Shown: positions 34,025-43,080, counted from the first letter of the stretch. The stretch: DNA of 64,000 bases from JAGVPT01 sp049578505 (GCA_049578505.1 JBAUMC010000039.1:101027-165026), one strand, 5' to 3'. Numbers and translations are program-made. The notes: generated from the letters alone by a model not told the origin.

Positions 34025-35242
34025 TTGATTTCACACTTTCTATATCAGCATTTAAAAATCGTAACTCCCTTCTCCGTATTGAAATATATTCTTCTTTCGT
34101 TGTTGCTCGGAGGCGCCCTTCCGTCGGAGAGTTTCGCTCAATGGCTTACTGATCCAGATTTTGACGCTCATACGAAACAGGGTATCGACCATGTGTATAA
34201 CCTCGAGTTCGATCAAGCAGAAAAAGAATTTCAATACGTTATCACGACTCACCCGAATCATCCCGCCGGATACTTCTTCCTTGCCATGGTCGATTGGTGG
34301 AGAATTTTGTTGGATATAGATAGCGAATCACTGGACGACAGGTTTTTAGCAAAACTTGATGTCGTGATCGATAAATGCGACAGTATTCTCGATAATAATC
34401 CGGACGATGTTACGGCACTCTTCTTTAAAGGCGGTTCGCTCGGCTTTCGTGGCAGGCTGCGCGCCAACCGTGGAAGTTGGATTAAGGCAGCGAACGACGG
34501 GCGGCTTGCACTCCCGATTGTTCGGCACGCCTATAGCATCGCACCGGACAATTATGACATCCTCCTTGGCATGGGGATCTATAATTATTATGCCGAAGCC
34601 ATTCCGGAGCAATACCCTATCGTAAAACCGCTCATGCTTTTTTTTCCGAGCGGCGACAAGAAGAAGGGAATCGAACAGCTGACGACCGTCGCAGCAAAAG
34701 CAAAATATGCGAACGTAGAGGCAGATTATTTTCTCCTGCAGTTGTACTACACTCACGAGAAGCAGTATGAGAAGGCGCTCGAGATAGCACTGAACTTGTT
34801 TAGCCGGTATCCGAGAAATGTTGTTTTTCATCGCTATATCGGAAGGTGTTACATAAGTTTGAGCAAGTGGGACAATGCGCATGCGGTATTCAGCGATATT
34901 CTTTCCCGTTGTGACGGTCCGGGGGGCGGCATGGTCGGATACACCGACTCGGCAAAGCGCGAGGCTCTCTATTATCTTGGCGTTTACGCAATGAATGCCG
35001 GGAAATATGAAGAATCACTCCAGAATTTTTTTCGATGCGATGGAGTCAGCAGGATGCTCGATAAAAACGGTGAGTCCGGGTTTATGGTGATGGCCAACCT
35101 GCGGATCGGATTCATTTATGACCTGGAGTTAAAACGGAGTCTTGCCGTGCAGCAGTATAGCAAAGTTTTAGCGATGAAGAAATTCGAGAACTCGTACGAA
35201 CAGGCAGAACAATATCTTAAGGCTCCGTACACGACAAAATGA
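34025..35242 (+). CDS. secreted TPR protein
   Basis: About 405 residues: a signal peptide (hydrophobic run LKYILLSLLLGGALPS, cleavage about SFA-QW) followed by scattered TPR-like helices. There is no ATG at the right place. TTG at 34025 is taken; TTG at 34079 would give a clean 20-residue signal peptide; neither has a clear ribosome-binding site. The frame stays open back into the CPBP gene. The stop overlaps the ZIP gene start (ATGA). Function unknown; family resembles TPR lipoproteins of Ignavibacteria/Chlorobi-type genomes. Confidence 0.7.
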   Translation: MISHFLYQHLKIVTPFSVLKYILLSLLLGGALPSESFAQWLTDPDFDAHTKQGIDHVYNLEFDQAEKEFQYVITTHPNHPAGYFFLAMVDWWRILLDIDSESLDDRFLAKLDVVIDKCDSILDNNPDDVTALFFKGGSLGFRGRLRANRGSWIKAANDGRLALPIVRHAYSIAPDNYDILLGMGIYNYYAEAIPEQYPIVKPLMLFFPSGDKKKGIEQLTTVAAKAKYANVEADYFLLQLYYTHEKQYEKALEIALNLFSRYPRNVVFHRYIGRCYISLSKWDNAHAVFSDILSRCDGPGGGMVGYTDSAKREALYYLGVYAMNAGKYEESLQNFFRCDGVSRMLDKNGESGFMVMANLRIGFIYDLELKRSLAVQQYSKVLAMKKFENSYEQAEQYLKAPYTTK

Positions 35243-35994
35243 ATATCCCCTTCACCATCATTCTGTATGGCCTTATTGCCGCGAGTGCGGAGGTCCTCGG
35301 CGGCAGCGTTGTGCTGATGCAAGCGAAGTGGCCGCAAAAAATACAAGAATATTTTTTGGCGCTTGGTGCCGGTTTTATCCTGGCGCTTGTCTTACTTGAT
35401 CTTATTCCCGAGAGTATCGTGGGGATTGGCCCGGCGGCTCCTCTTCTCATCTTGACGGGGTTCAGCGTCATGCATTTTGCAGAGCATACCGTTGTCGGCC
35501 ATTTGCATTTTGGTGAAGAAGTACACGCCGAAATCATGGTGTCGAAAGTGGCAAGTTATTCCGCCTTTTGGGGGCTGTTCATCCACGCCTTCTTTGACGG
35601 GGTCTCCATTTCTGCAGGAATGCAGTACAATTTCGCTTTGGGGCTGATGATTTTTTTCGCAATACTGCTCCACAAATTCCCGGAAGGATTGACGATTGCC
35701 TCGGTTATGCTCGCGGCGCACCATCGGCGAAAGAAAGCGTTTTGGGCTTCCGCGGGGGCCGGTGCGGGAACGATGCTCGGAATTGTTGCAGTGTTTTTTC
35801 TGAAGGATATCAGCAGCCAGGTTGTCGGTTTCGCCTTTGCATTTTCAGCTGGAGCCGGAATGTACGTGGGGGCGAGCGACTTAATCCCAGAAATTAACCG
35901 CTCAAAGAATCGGATCGCTCCGATAGTCGTTTTTATCGGGATGATTCTCTTTTATGTCAGCTCGGTGATTGTGGCAAGAGTTGTTGGAAAGTGA
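35239..35994 (+). CDS. ZIP family metal transporter
   Basis: A 251-residue, roughly eight-helix membrane protein. The metal-binding helices are IHAFFDGVSISAGM and LLHKFPEGLTIASVML, the ZIP signature (H..D and H-K-F-P-E-G). The His-rich stretch VVGHLHFGEEVHAE lies in a loop between helices as expected for zinc/iron importers. It ends the co-directional run from 26913 and faces a minus-strand PorV gene 81 bases away. Confidence 0.9.
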   Translation: MNIPFTIILYGLIAASAEVLGGSVVLMQAKWPQKIQEYFLALGAGFILALVLLDLIPESIVGIGPAAPLLILTGFSVMHFAEHTVVGHLHFGEEVHAEIMVSKVASYSAFWGLFIHAFFDGVSISAGMQYNFALGLMIFFAILLHKFPEGLTIASVMLAAHHRRKKAFWASAGAGAGTMLGIVAVFFLKDISSQVVGFAFAFSAGAGMYVGASDLIPEINRSKNRIAPIVVFIGMILFYVSSVIVARVVGK

Positions 35995-36075
35995 TTACGC
36001 GGATTACTCAGAGACGTACGCAGATTGCAGATTGACTGGTGAAATTCAATCCCTGCAGAGTTTGTTCGTCATTCC

Positions 36076-37044
36076 TCAAAGGTTCATTTCAACGGTAATG
36101 GTATTCAGGCTGCCGATTTTGCCGAGCGACGTAAAGGCATAATCGAACCTCAGAGTTTCAAGGACGAGCCCCCCGCCGAACGAAAATCCTGCAAGCCCGG
36201 AGGAGGTTCCTAAAGTCAAATCTTGATGACGCTCGTTGTCATAACCGAAGCGGAAGCGAAGTTCCTTGCTCATGGTGAACTCCCCGCCGATTGAAAACAT
36301 TTTGAAATGAGCACCGAAGTTGTCCTGCGTTTCATTCAGCTCATGAAGATCAACATTGAGAAGGAGAGGAAGATGCTCAGGCTTGATCGACGCGCCGATT
36401 TTCAGATCCAGCGGAAGGCTTTCGCGCGTGGTCATGTAGGGATTGAGCTGAGTCCCCACATTCAAAATACTCGCCCCGATTGTCACCGGATTTGGTCCAG
36501 GAATGAAGTAGAGGATTCCAAAATCCGCCGCGATCGCGGACGATGACGCATCGGCGATGGACGAATAAATAAACTTGCCCGTGAAGCCATAGTACAAATT
36601 GTCTTCAAATTCAGTGGCAAATCCAACAGACACATCAAGATCTCCGGCACTGAACGTTCCAATCTTGTTTGCGAGTTCATCGGTTTCGTCGAACGTTCCA
36701 TAGTTAACGTAATCGATACCCAGGCCGATCTTTCCCACGTCGGAAAGGTTTTGCGCATAGGAAAGATAACCAGAATTGATATCGAGGAGGTTCTTGAGGT
36801 AGCCGAACGATGCTTGCGGCCGGGTGACGGTGGCAAGTCCTGCAGGGTTGTAGAAAATTGAGTTGACGTCGTCTCTCATTGAAACAAAACTGCCGGCCAT
36901 TGCCGCGGATCGTGCACCGACATCGTTGAGGAGAAAACTATAAGTAGAATTTTGCGCATGGAGAGCAGCAAACGAAAGGAGGAGGATATTCACTGTGAAC
37001 AATGCTCTTCTACCGCTTCGCCGTAAAGGTGTTTGAGTGTTCAT
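36076..37044 (-). CDS. PorV/PorQ family outer-membrane protein
   Basis: A 322-residue beta-barrel precursor. A signal peptide (about 1-30, ending ALHAQ) precedes the hallmark DVGARSAAMAGSFVSMRDDVNSIFYNPAGLA of PorV/PorQ (FadL-like fold). In Bacteroidota such proteins act with the type IX secretion system as shuttle or attachment proteins. No other type IX component and no obvious C-terminal sorting domain protein is in the window, so membership in that system is inference. Confidence 0.85.
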   Translation of the reverse strand: MNTQTPLRRSGRRALFTVNILLLSFAALHAQNSTYSFLLNDVGARSAAMAGSFVSMRDDVNSIFYNPAGLATVTRPQASFGYLKNLLDINSGYLSYAQNLSDVGKIGLGIDYVNYGTFDETDELANKIGTFSAGDLDVSVGFATEFEDNLYYGFTGKFIYSSIADASSSAIAADFGILYFIPGPNPVTIGASILNVGTQLNPYMTTRESLPLDLKIGASIKPEHLPLLLNVDLHELNETQDNFGAHFKMFSIGGEFTMSKELRFRFGYDNERHQDLTLGTSSGLAGFSFGGGLVLETLRFDYAFTSLGKIGSLNTITVEMNL

Positions 37045-37446
37045 GCTAGTCTCACAAACGTTGTAAACGATTTAACGAAGAGTTACAGGCATACTGCGGT
37101 AACAAACGTACGATAGCTGTTCTCACGTTGCTGTGTGTGGTAGGGAAATTGTCCTGAGAAATGTAAGAAAACTGATTTGCAAAGGCAAGTGATGGGAAGT
37201 GCTGGTTCAATTTGTCATTCGCGCGTGCCGAAGGCATCCCTTTGGGAAAAGCGGGAATCCAAATTTTCCCTCTTTGCTCCACAATGGATGCCCACTTCCG
37301 TGGGCATGACAATTTTTTTGCTCAAATGAAGCCATTACTGGATCCCTTTTCGTCTTTCTTCTGAGACAAAAAATTTCTATTATGATGAAACGCTTCAGTG
37401 GGACATGATATCCAGTTTACCAATTGACCGCTTTGTGCCAGCACAC
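37045..37446. other. 402-base divergent intergenic region
   Basis: Lies between the PorV-like gene and the Ig-like lipoprotein, which are transcribed away from each other, so it must hold both promoters. It contains the palindromic element copy B (37214-37310) and an AT-rich stretch after it. No gene recognised. Confidence 0.6.
37214..37310. repeat. palindromic intergenic element, copy B
   Basis: The 97-base element starts GTCAT and ends ATGAC as in copy A at 5847-5911, with the same GGAATCCA and TGGATG half-sites and a last hairpin TGCCCAC-TTCC-GTGGGCA followed by a T-run. The first hairpin is altered and an internal stretch is inserted between the half-sites, so the two copies differ by about 30 bases in length. 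Confidence 0.75.
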
Positions 37447-39132
37447 ATGAAAAGATTCGGAATTTCAGTTGTTGTTCTTTTTCTCATGTATGGCTGTGCG
37501 GGGCAACGCCCTCCGGGAGGAGGCCCCATTGATACCACTCCCCCTGAAATCATTGCGGTCTACCCGGCTCCAAATACAACAGAGTATGCTTCTTCACGCA
37601 TTTCGTTGGAGTTTAGTAAATACGTGGAAAGGCGTTCGGTCGAAGAGTCTATTTTCATTTCGCCATACGTGAAGGACATCGAATATGATTGGAGTGGAAG
37701 GGAAGTTGAACTGAATTTCCCCGGAAAGCTCAAGAAGAATACAACGTACGTAGTAACGGTTGGAACCGATGTTGTCGACATCAATAACCGAAATCGAATG
37801 GCGCACGCTTTTTCGTTTGCCTTCGCAACCGGCGCAGAGATTGACCGCGGCGAGATTAGGGGACGGGTGTTTGATGAAAAGCCGGTCGGCGTGATGATTT
37901 TTGCGTACCAGTTGGACAGTCTCAAGGCGGATACACTCAATCCGATGACGCAGAAACCAGACTATATTACTCAAACTGGCAACTCGGGCGATTACTCCCT
38001 GACACACCTTTCATTTGGAAATTACAGGGTGTTGGCTGTACGAGATGAGTTTCGCAACTTGGTGTATGACCCCGAGACTGACGCTATGAGTACTGCTCCA
38101 AACGACATCCGTCTAAATGAAAGTGATTCGGTAAGGAGCGACTTAAATTTTCAACTTTCAATTGAAGATACTACTCCGCCGCGGCTCGTCTCGGCAATCG
38201 CAAAGGATGATCGTCACGTTGAACTTAAATTCAGTGAGAACCTTGATCTTACTTTGCTTACAGCCGGTGTTTTTACAATTTCCGACACAAGCCGGGCACG
38301 GAGCCTGCGCGTCGTTGATGTCTTTCCCAATTTCGAAAACCCCTCGATTCTCACACTTATCACAGATCCTCAACGGCAAGACAGTCTTTACAAAGTCTTC
38401 GTTTCCGGAGTGAAAGATCCTGCCGGTCATCTCATCAATCCTCTTGCATCGTCGAAACAATTCACCATTGCATCTGGATCGGATACGATGCCTCCGCGAC
38501 TTCTTTTTGCCACTGTGCTTGATTCTACGGCACAATTGCCGCTGGATACGCGATTTCAATTCGATTTCGATGACTCTCTTCAACGCCCACCCGCCGAGCT
38601 TGCCGTCCGCCTAAGAGGAAAAGATTCCACCGACATCCCCCTCTCTTTTGCCTGGAATTCTGCTGCGAGTTTCAGCGCCATACCCCGTCAAGCGCTGCAG
38701 CCGGATTATTCCTATACTTTTTTTATTCTGGTCGATTCACTTCGCGACGGTACAGGAAATCATCTAAAGGATAGTACGCGAAAGATGTCGTTCCGAACAA
38801 TTAATCCCGAGCTATTGGGGAGCATCGAAGGGGTGATTGCCGATCCCGATACTTCACACATTGACAGGTATGTCGTTGTGGCTGAGAACCGCTCCGAGAA
38901 AATAAAGAAACCGATACAATTGACAACCCACCGAGGCGAAAAGTTTTTATTCCCGCAGCTTAATCCCGGGGAGTATCGGTTGAAGGCGTTCCAGGACGAG
39001 TATAGCAAGGGTGTGTACTATTCAGGCAAACCGTTTCCTTACATTTCCGCAGAGCGATTTGCTGTTTATCCGGACTCCATCAAAGTGCGGGCGCGCTGGC
39101 CGGTTGAAGGGGTGCTGATCAAACTCAGGTGA
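37447..39132 (+). CDS. lipoprotein with Ig-like (Big_5/SbsA-type) domains
   Basis: A 561-residue lipoprotein. Signal sequence with lipobox (VVVLFLMYGC, Cys about residue 17), then GGGPIDTTPPEIIAVYPAP, the usual start of a family of Bacteroidota Ig-like lipoproteins. The first Ig-like domain (about 40-130) has ISLEFSKYVERRSV and a NTTYVVTVGTDV strand; more Ig-like strands follow to the end, with YTFFILVDSLRDGTGN and a C-terminal carboxypeptidase-regulatory-like region. ATG at 37447 is chosen because it creates the lipobox; 37405 does not. Function unknown. Confidence 0.84.
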   Translation: MKRFGISVVVLFLMYGCAGQRPPGGGPIDTTPPEIIAVYPAPNTTEYASSRISLEFSKYVERRSVEESIFISPYVKDIEYDWSGREVELNFPGKLKKNTTYVVTVGTDVVDINNRNRMAHAFSFAFATGAEIDRGEIRGRVFDEKPVGVMIFAYQLDSLKADTLNPMTQKPDYITQTGNSGDYSLTHLSFGNYRVLAVRDEFRNLVYDPETDAMSTAPNDIRLNESDSVRSDLNFQLSIEDTTPPRLVSAIAKDDRHVELKFSENLDLTLLTAGVFTISDTSRARSLRVVDVFPNFENPSILTLITDPQRQDSLYKVFVSGVKDPAGHLINPLASSKQFTIASGSDTMPPRLLFATVLDSTAQLPLDTRFQFDFDDSLQRPPAELAVRLRGKDSTDIPLSFAWNSAASFSAIPRQALQPDYSYTFFILVDSLRDGTGNHLKDSTRKMSFRTINPELLGSIEGVIADPDTSHIDRYVVVAENRSEKIKKPIQLTTHRGEKFLFPQLNPGEYRLKAFQDEYSKGVYYSGKPFPYISAERFAVYPDSIKVRARWPVEGVLIKLR

Positions 39133-39135
39133 TTG

Positions 39136-40488
39136 TTACGCCGGTCGATGATATCCGCGGTTGTCCGGACGTCTTTTCCGGAACGGCTTTTGAAAAGTAC
39201 TTTTGTTTGCGGCAGGATGATCCCCCCGCTCGCGCCTTCGCTGCCTCTCCTCCCATGTCCCTTGCGGTTTATCGAACTGGCGCCTGCTGTCTACGTGGTG
39301 CGTATGATGTACGGTTCTCACGGTTTCAGTTGATTGCGAAACCGCTGCAGGTCTTTTCGTATCGTCGAACCCGGGGTATTTTTTTAACTCGAACTTCTTG
39401 CCGACGAAGTACTCAATTTTTCGCAGATATTCCTGCTCGTTTCGCGCGACAAAAGTGAGAGCGTCCCCTTTCGATGTAGCCCTTCCTGTCCGTCCGATCC
39501 GGTGAATGTAATCTTCGGCAAATGTCGGCGTATCGAAATTGACGACGTGCGTAATACCCTCGACGTCGATGCCGCGCGCAGCGATGTCGGTCGCAACAAG
39601 GACCTTGAAGTCGCCGTGTTTGAATCCGGCAAGCGCCCGTTGCCGCTGAGCTTGTGTCCGGTTCGAGTGGATTGCCACTGATTTGATTCCCTTCCGTTCA
39701 AGGCGGTGAGAGATTTTATCCGCGCCGTGTTTTGTCCTCGAAAATACCAGCACGCTTTCCATCTGGGCTGATTCGAGAATGTGGAGGAGGAGGTCAACCT
39801 TCAGCTCCTGGTGTACGGAATAAAAATGCTGCGTTACGGTATCGACCGGCTTCCGCTGCTCACCGACTTCGATGAACTCAGGATGTTTCTGAATACTTGC
39901 TGTCAGTGTACGGACTTCCTTGGACATTGTCGCCGAAAAGAGCATGGTCTGCCGGTGGGCCGGCACTTTTGCGATGATCTTCCTTACATCCTGGATAAAC
40001 CCCATATCGAACATCCTGTCCGCTTCATCGAGCACGAGAACATCCACATTCGAGAGATCGATGCTCTGTCGTTCGAGGTGATCGAGCAGTCGCCCCGGCG
40101 TTGCAACGACGATGTCGATACCGCGACGCAGGCGTTTAATTTGATTTTGGATGTTCACTCCGCCGAAGACAGCGAGGCTTTGTAAGCTCATGAATCGCCC
40201 GTACGAATTTATCGAATCCTCGATTTGCTGCGCAAGCTCCCGTGTCGGGGTGAGGATCAACGCGCGGACTCCGCGATGCTTCACATGGACGTCGGCGGAG
40301 AGCCGGTTCAAGATCGGAAGGACAAACGCAGCGGTCTTCCCGGTTCCCGTTTGAGCACAGCCGATAACATCTTTGCCGGCAAGTGCAGCTGGAATCGCGC
40401 GTGATTGAATCATTGTCGGTGCGGTGTAACCGGTAGCAAGAATTCCTTGCACCAATCGGTCGTTGAGGCCGAGTTTTGAAAAAGACAT
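39136..40488 (-). CDS. rhlE: DEAD-box RNA helicase RhlE-like
   Basis: A 450-residue helicase: Q motif FSKLGLNDRLVQGI, Walker A AQTGTGKTAAF, PTRELAQQI, DEAD box LVLDEADRM, SAT, and the C-terminal HRIGRTGRA. A basic Arg/Lys-rich tail (about the last 60 residues, ending FRKRRPDNRGYHRPA) probably binds RNA. This is the RhlE subgroup rather than the longer DeaD. It ends 3 bases from the convergent lipoprotein gene. The upstream gap 40489-40735 presumably holds its promoter. Confidence 0.93.
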   Translation of the reverse strand: MSFSKLGLNDRLVQGILATGYTAPTMIQSRAIPAALAGKDVIGCAQTGTGKTAAFVLPILNRLSADVHVKHRGVRALILTPTRELAQQIEDSINSYGRFMSLQSLAVFGGVNIQNQIKRLRRGIDIVVATPGRLLDHLERQSIDLSNVDVLVLDEADRMFDMGFIQDVRKIIAKVPAHRQTMLFSATMSKEVRTLTASIQKHPEFIEVGEQRKPVDTVTQHFYSVHQELKVDLLLHILESAQMESVLVFSRTKHGADKISHRLERKGIKSVAIHSNRTQAQRQRALAGFKHGDFKVLVATDIAARGIDVEGITHVVNFDTPTFAEDYIHRIGRTGRATSKGDALTFVARNEQEYLRKIEYFVGKKFELKKYPGFDDTKRPAAVSQSTETVRTVHHTHHVDSRRQFDKPQGTWEERQRRRERGDHPAANKSTFQKPFRKRRPDNRGYHRPA

Positions 40489-40735
40489 AAAAATCCTTTA
40501 GTAATAAATGGAGAGACACGCTGTGTAAAGATGGAAAATTGCGGAAGGCACATCGAGGGAGTGATACCTGTGTCCCGAATCGCAGAAAGGTCCCTACGGT
40601 ACCTTACTGCTTACCTCAGCTTCTAGTCATCGGAGAGCGAGTCTCAAATTTCCGCTTCCAACCGTATCAAGCTCGGATGCGGGATAACACTTCTAAGATA
40701 CGACTTTTGCGGCCGGTATCCTAATGAATAATGAT

Positions 40736-41278
40736 TCAATTCTTATCGGTCTGTGTGCTGTCGGTAGGGAAGGGAGGTTTTGCACGAGGGTTCGCCAGAA
40801 CGCGGTCCGGTACAACCCATGCACCTTTGTATCCTTTTTCAATGAAGCCGTCGACAGCGAGGTTCGCATCGGCGCGGTTTGTGTAATCACCGACGCGGAC
40901 TTTGTATGTCGGTGCGTCGTATACCATGTAGACCCATTCAGTGGGAAGTTCGAGATTAATCGAGTTACGAACCGAGACAGCTTCATCATAATTATTGGAA
41001 GAGAAAACCTGAATGCGAAAGCCCTGGACGGTTTCCGGCTCCGCGACGGTAAACGTTTCCACGGGTACATCAACGATCGGTCTTGGTTGATTCTCTTTTT
41101 TGTGCAGAAGCTCGATGTCTGTGTCGTACTCAGAAGGCTTGAATGATTTTTCGAATGTGCTTAGTTTTTCTTTTCGGACCGGAGGAAGCGAGTCCTCCGC
41201 GGCCTGGACCGAAGCAAGAGCCCGATCTGTTGTTATTAACGCAACGGCGGACAAGAGGTAAATGAATTTGGAATTCAA
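40736..41278 (-). CDS. SPOR-domain secreted protein
   Basis: A 180-residue protein with a signal peptide (about 1-25) and a C-terminal SPOR domain (about 85-160) with GFRIQVFSSNNYDEAVSV and VYMVYDAPTYKVRVGDYTN, the fold that binds denuded peptidoglycan glycan strands. The stop/start overlap with the SPOR gene before it is 4 bases. The linker is acidic and Pro-rich. Confidence 0.84.
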   Translation of the reverse strand: MNSKFIYLLSAVALITTDRALASVQAAEDSLPPVRKEKLSTFEKSFKPSEYDTDIELLHKKENQPRPIVDVPVETFTVAEPETVQGFRIQVFSSNNYDEAVSVRNSINLELPTEWVYMVYDAPTYKVRVGDYTNRADANLAVDGFIEKGYKGAWVVPDRVLANPRAKPPFPTDSTQTDKN

Positions 41279-41847
41279 CGCCTCATCTCCGCGACCCAGG
41301 CATCTTTGTACTCCTTCGGATGCTGTTGCTGGATTGTTTTTAGAAAGGTCAATGCATCGTTGAGCTTGGAAAAATTGCCAAGAGTCACGCGGTACATTTT
41401 TATCGGTTTATCGTAGAATTGATAGATCGGTTTCTTGTATCGTTGCTGGGCAATTTTCTTTGCACGGTCAGCATTGCTTAAGGTACGGAAGGCCCCAAGT
41501 TGGACGCTGTAGTATTTCTTCTTCAGGGAATGTTTCGACGGCGGCTTCACGTGATTCGAGCCGTGGTTTCGGGTGATAACCTCCGCTTCGATCGTATCTT
41601 CCTGAGTGAGGAACCCTTCTTGTTTACCCGAAGAGGAGAGTCGTTGATGCCCGGAGGCTTTTGGCCGGTGTTGGCTTTGAGAATTCGCGGTATCGGTTGG
41701 AGCGGCTGCCGTTTCCTTTTGTGCAGTTTCGGAAGACGAACATCCGCTGCCGATAAAGATCGTTACCATAACTACGAACGGTAGCAGTACGACAGTTTGA
41801 AAGTTCGGCTGTTTGGGCTGGAGTTTAGTATGGCTGATGAAACTCAA
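41275..41847 (-). CDS. SPOR-domain lipoprotein
   Basis: A 190-residue lipoprotein (signal with lipobox TIFIGSGC near residue 36), a low-complexity linker rich in Gln/Ser/Lys, and a C-terminal SPOR domain (about 110-190) with KYYSVQLGAFRTLSNADRAK and MYRVTLGNFSKLNDALTF. Its start overlaps the deoC stop by four bases; its stop overlaps the next SPOR gene. Together deoC and two SPOR genes form a single unit. Confidence 0.85.
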   Translation of the reverse strand: MSFISHTKLQPKQPNFQTVVLLPFVVMVTIFIGSGCSSSETAQKETAAAPTDTANSQSQHRPKASGHQRLSSSGKQEGFLTQEDTIEAEVITRNHGSNHVKPPSKHSLKKKYYSVQLGAFRTLSNADRAKKIAQQRYKKPIYQFYDKPIKMYRVTLGNFSKLNDALTFLKTIQQQHPKEYKDAWVAEMRR

Positions 41848-42716
41848 TAGCCGCCTCCGGATGTGGTGGTTCCGCCGGCGATTGCAACACTGGCGCTTGC
41901 CCCGATTCTGTCCGCGCCGCTGGCCACGAGCTTTAGTGCGTCTTCACGGCTTCGCACGCCTCCGGAAGCTTTCACTCCCATCGCGGTGCCGACAACCAAG
42001 CGCATTAATGCAATGTCCCCCGTGGTTGCTCCTCCTTTTGAAAAGCCGGTAGAAGTTTTTACAAAGTCAGCTCCGGCGCGTTTGGCAAGCATGCATGCCT
42101 TAATCTTCTCTTCATCGGTCAACAACCCCGTTTCAATAATCACTTTTGTAAGGGCATGGTAACGCTTTGCTGTACTCACTACCGCAAAAATATCATTCTC
42201 GACGTACTCGTAATCTCCCGATTTAAGCCTTCCCACATTAATCACCATATCAACTTCGTTTGCCCCGTCCCGAATCGCGCGTTCTGCTTCAAATGCTTTG
42301 GTTTCAGACGAAGTGGCGCCGAGCGGAAACCCGATCACCGTACAAACCTTCACATCGGTGTCTTTCAATAATTTTGCACAAAGAGGGACGTAGGAGGGGT
42401 TTATGCAGACGCTGGCGAAGTGAAATTTCTTTGCTTCATCGGCCAGTTTTTCAATTTGTTCGACCGTTGCTTCCGGCTTGAGCAGGGTATGATCGATCAT
42501 TCTCGCGAGATCGGGCTCGACGCCCCCCGCAGCATCTACGCCGACACCGGCCGTTATACGCGAGGCGCCGCTGGTGACGATGTTCTTTACCCCCTCCTTG
42601 TTGTGAATAACGCACATGCCGTCGGTGCATATACCGTCTTTACAGCATACATGCGAGATATTCTTTTCTTTCAATACGTCTTCAACTATTTGAGAAATGA
42701 GTTGTTGCCTATTCAT
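41844..42716 (-). CDS. deoC: deoxyribose-phosphate aldolase with N-terminal extension
   Basis: Cleaves 2-deoxyribose-5-phosphate to acetaldehyde and glyceraldehyde-3-phosphate. The catalytic TIM barrel starts at LARMIDHTLLKPEAT (residue about 71) and carries VCTVIGFPLGATSSETK, TKVIIETGLL (Schiff-base Lys) and ADFVKTSTGF. At 290 residues it is about 70 longer than a plain DeoC. The extra N-terminus opens with an amphipathic helix MNRQQLISQIVEDVLKE (hydrophobics at 6, 7, 10, 11, 14, 15) and then four Cys (24, 25, 30, 35; VCCKDGICTDGMC), a design like encapsulation peptides of microcompartment cargo. No shell gene is in the window. Confidence 0.92.
   Translation of the reverse strand: MNRQQLISQIVEDVLKEKNISHVCCKDGICTDGMCVIHNKEGVKNIVTSGASRITAGVGVDAAGGVEPDLARMIDHTLLKPEATVEQIEKLADEAKKFHFASVCINPSYVPLCAKLLKDTDVKVCTVIGFPLGATSSETKAFEAERAIRDGANEVDMVINVGRLKSGDYEYVENDIFAVVSTAKRYHALTKVIIETGLLTDEEKIKACMLAKRAGADFVKTSTGFSKGGATTGDIALMRLVVGTAMGVKASGGVRSREDALKLVASGADRIGASASVAIAGGTTTSGGGY
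42650..42716 (-). other. encapsulation-peptide-like helix region of deoC (putative)
   Basis: The first 22 codons of deoC form a short amphipathic helix with hydrophobic spacing i, i+1, i+4, i+5, i+8, i+9, followed by Cys-rich sequence and a linker before the barrel. Known microcompartment cargo (PduP/PduD type) carry such helices at the N-terminus. This is a sequence resemblance only. Confidence 0.5.
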
Positions 42717-42858
42717 TTGAGAAGAGGGGGATCATTTTTGAAGAATTTAGAGTACTTGGAACCTGTCCAAAGGAATAGAGGCTTTGACACGATGAGACCG
42801 CACATGCAAAATGCACTCTTCCGCATGATTTTAACTTTTAGTCGAGTGCACTTCTATC

Positions 42859-42886
42859 AATATATGATAAATTCTCAAATTTACAA
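42859..42886 (-). promoter_or_regulatory. candidate promoter for deoC and SPOR genes
   Basis: On the minus strand TTGTAA (42886-42881), a 16-base spacer and TATATT (42864-42859) match a sigma-70-like promoter, which would start about 135 bases upstream of the deoC ATG. Confidence 0.35.
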
Positions 42887-43058
42887 GGCTGAAAATCAGG
42901 AGCAGACCGCCAATCAACGCGCCCCCTTCATCTCAAAGATTATCATGAGCAACCTATTTAAAGAGGGCGAATTAAAAATATCAAAATAATTCCGTAATCA
43001 AAACAAGAAACGTTTGTGTTTGATTTGCGTCACTTATAATGATCCCAAAATAACTCTC

Positions 43059-43080
43059 GTTTGACCATTATTGGCCAAAC
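43059..43080. promoter_or_regulatory. operator-like inverted repeat
   Basis: GTTTGACCA-TTAT-TGGCCAAAC: nine-base arms with one mismatch around a 4-base loop, upstream of deoC. It could be a regulator site or a weak terminator for pabBC, which ends 140 bases away on the same strand. Confidence 0.35.

Noticed and set aside
35995..36045. Another short-period repeat (GATTACGCG GATTACTCAGA ... CAGATTG CAGATTG)
   Set aside because: Only partly periodic and short; it may be a remnant of a low-complexity tract but the period is not constant.
42420..42989. 189-residue plus-strand frame over deoC and its upstream gap
   Set aside because: The first half is antisense to conserved deoC codons, and the part after 42716 has no recognisable motif or ribosome-binding site.
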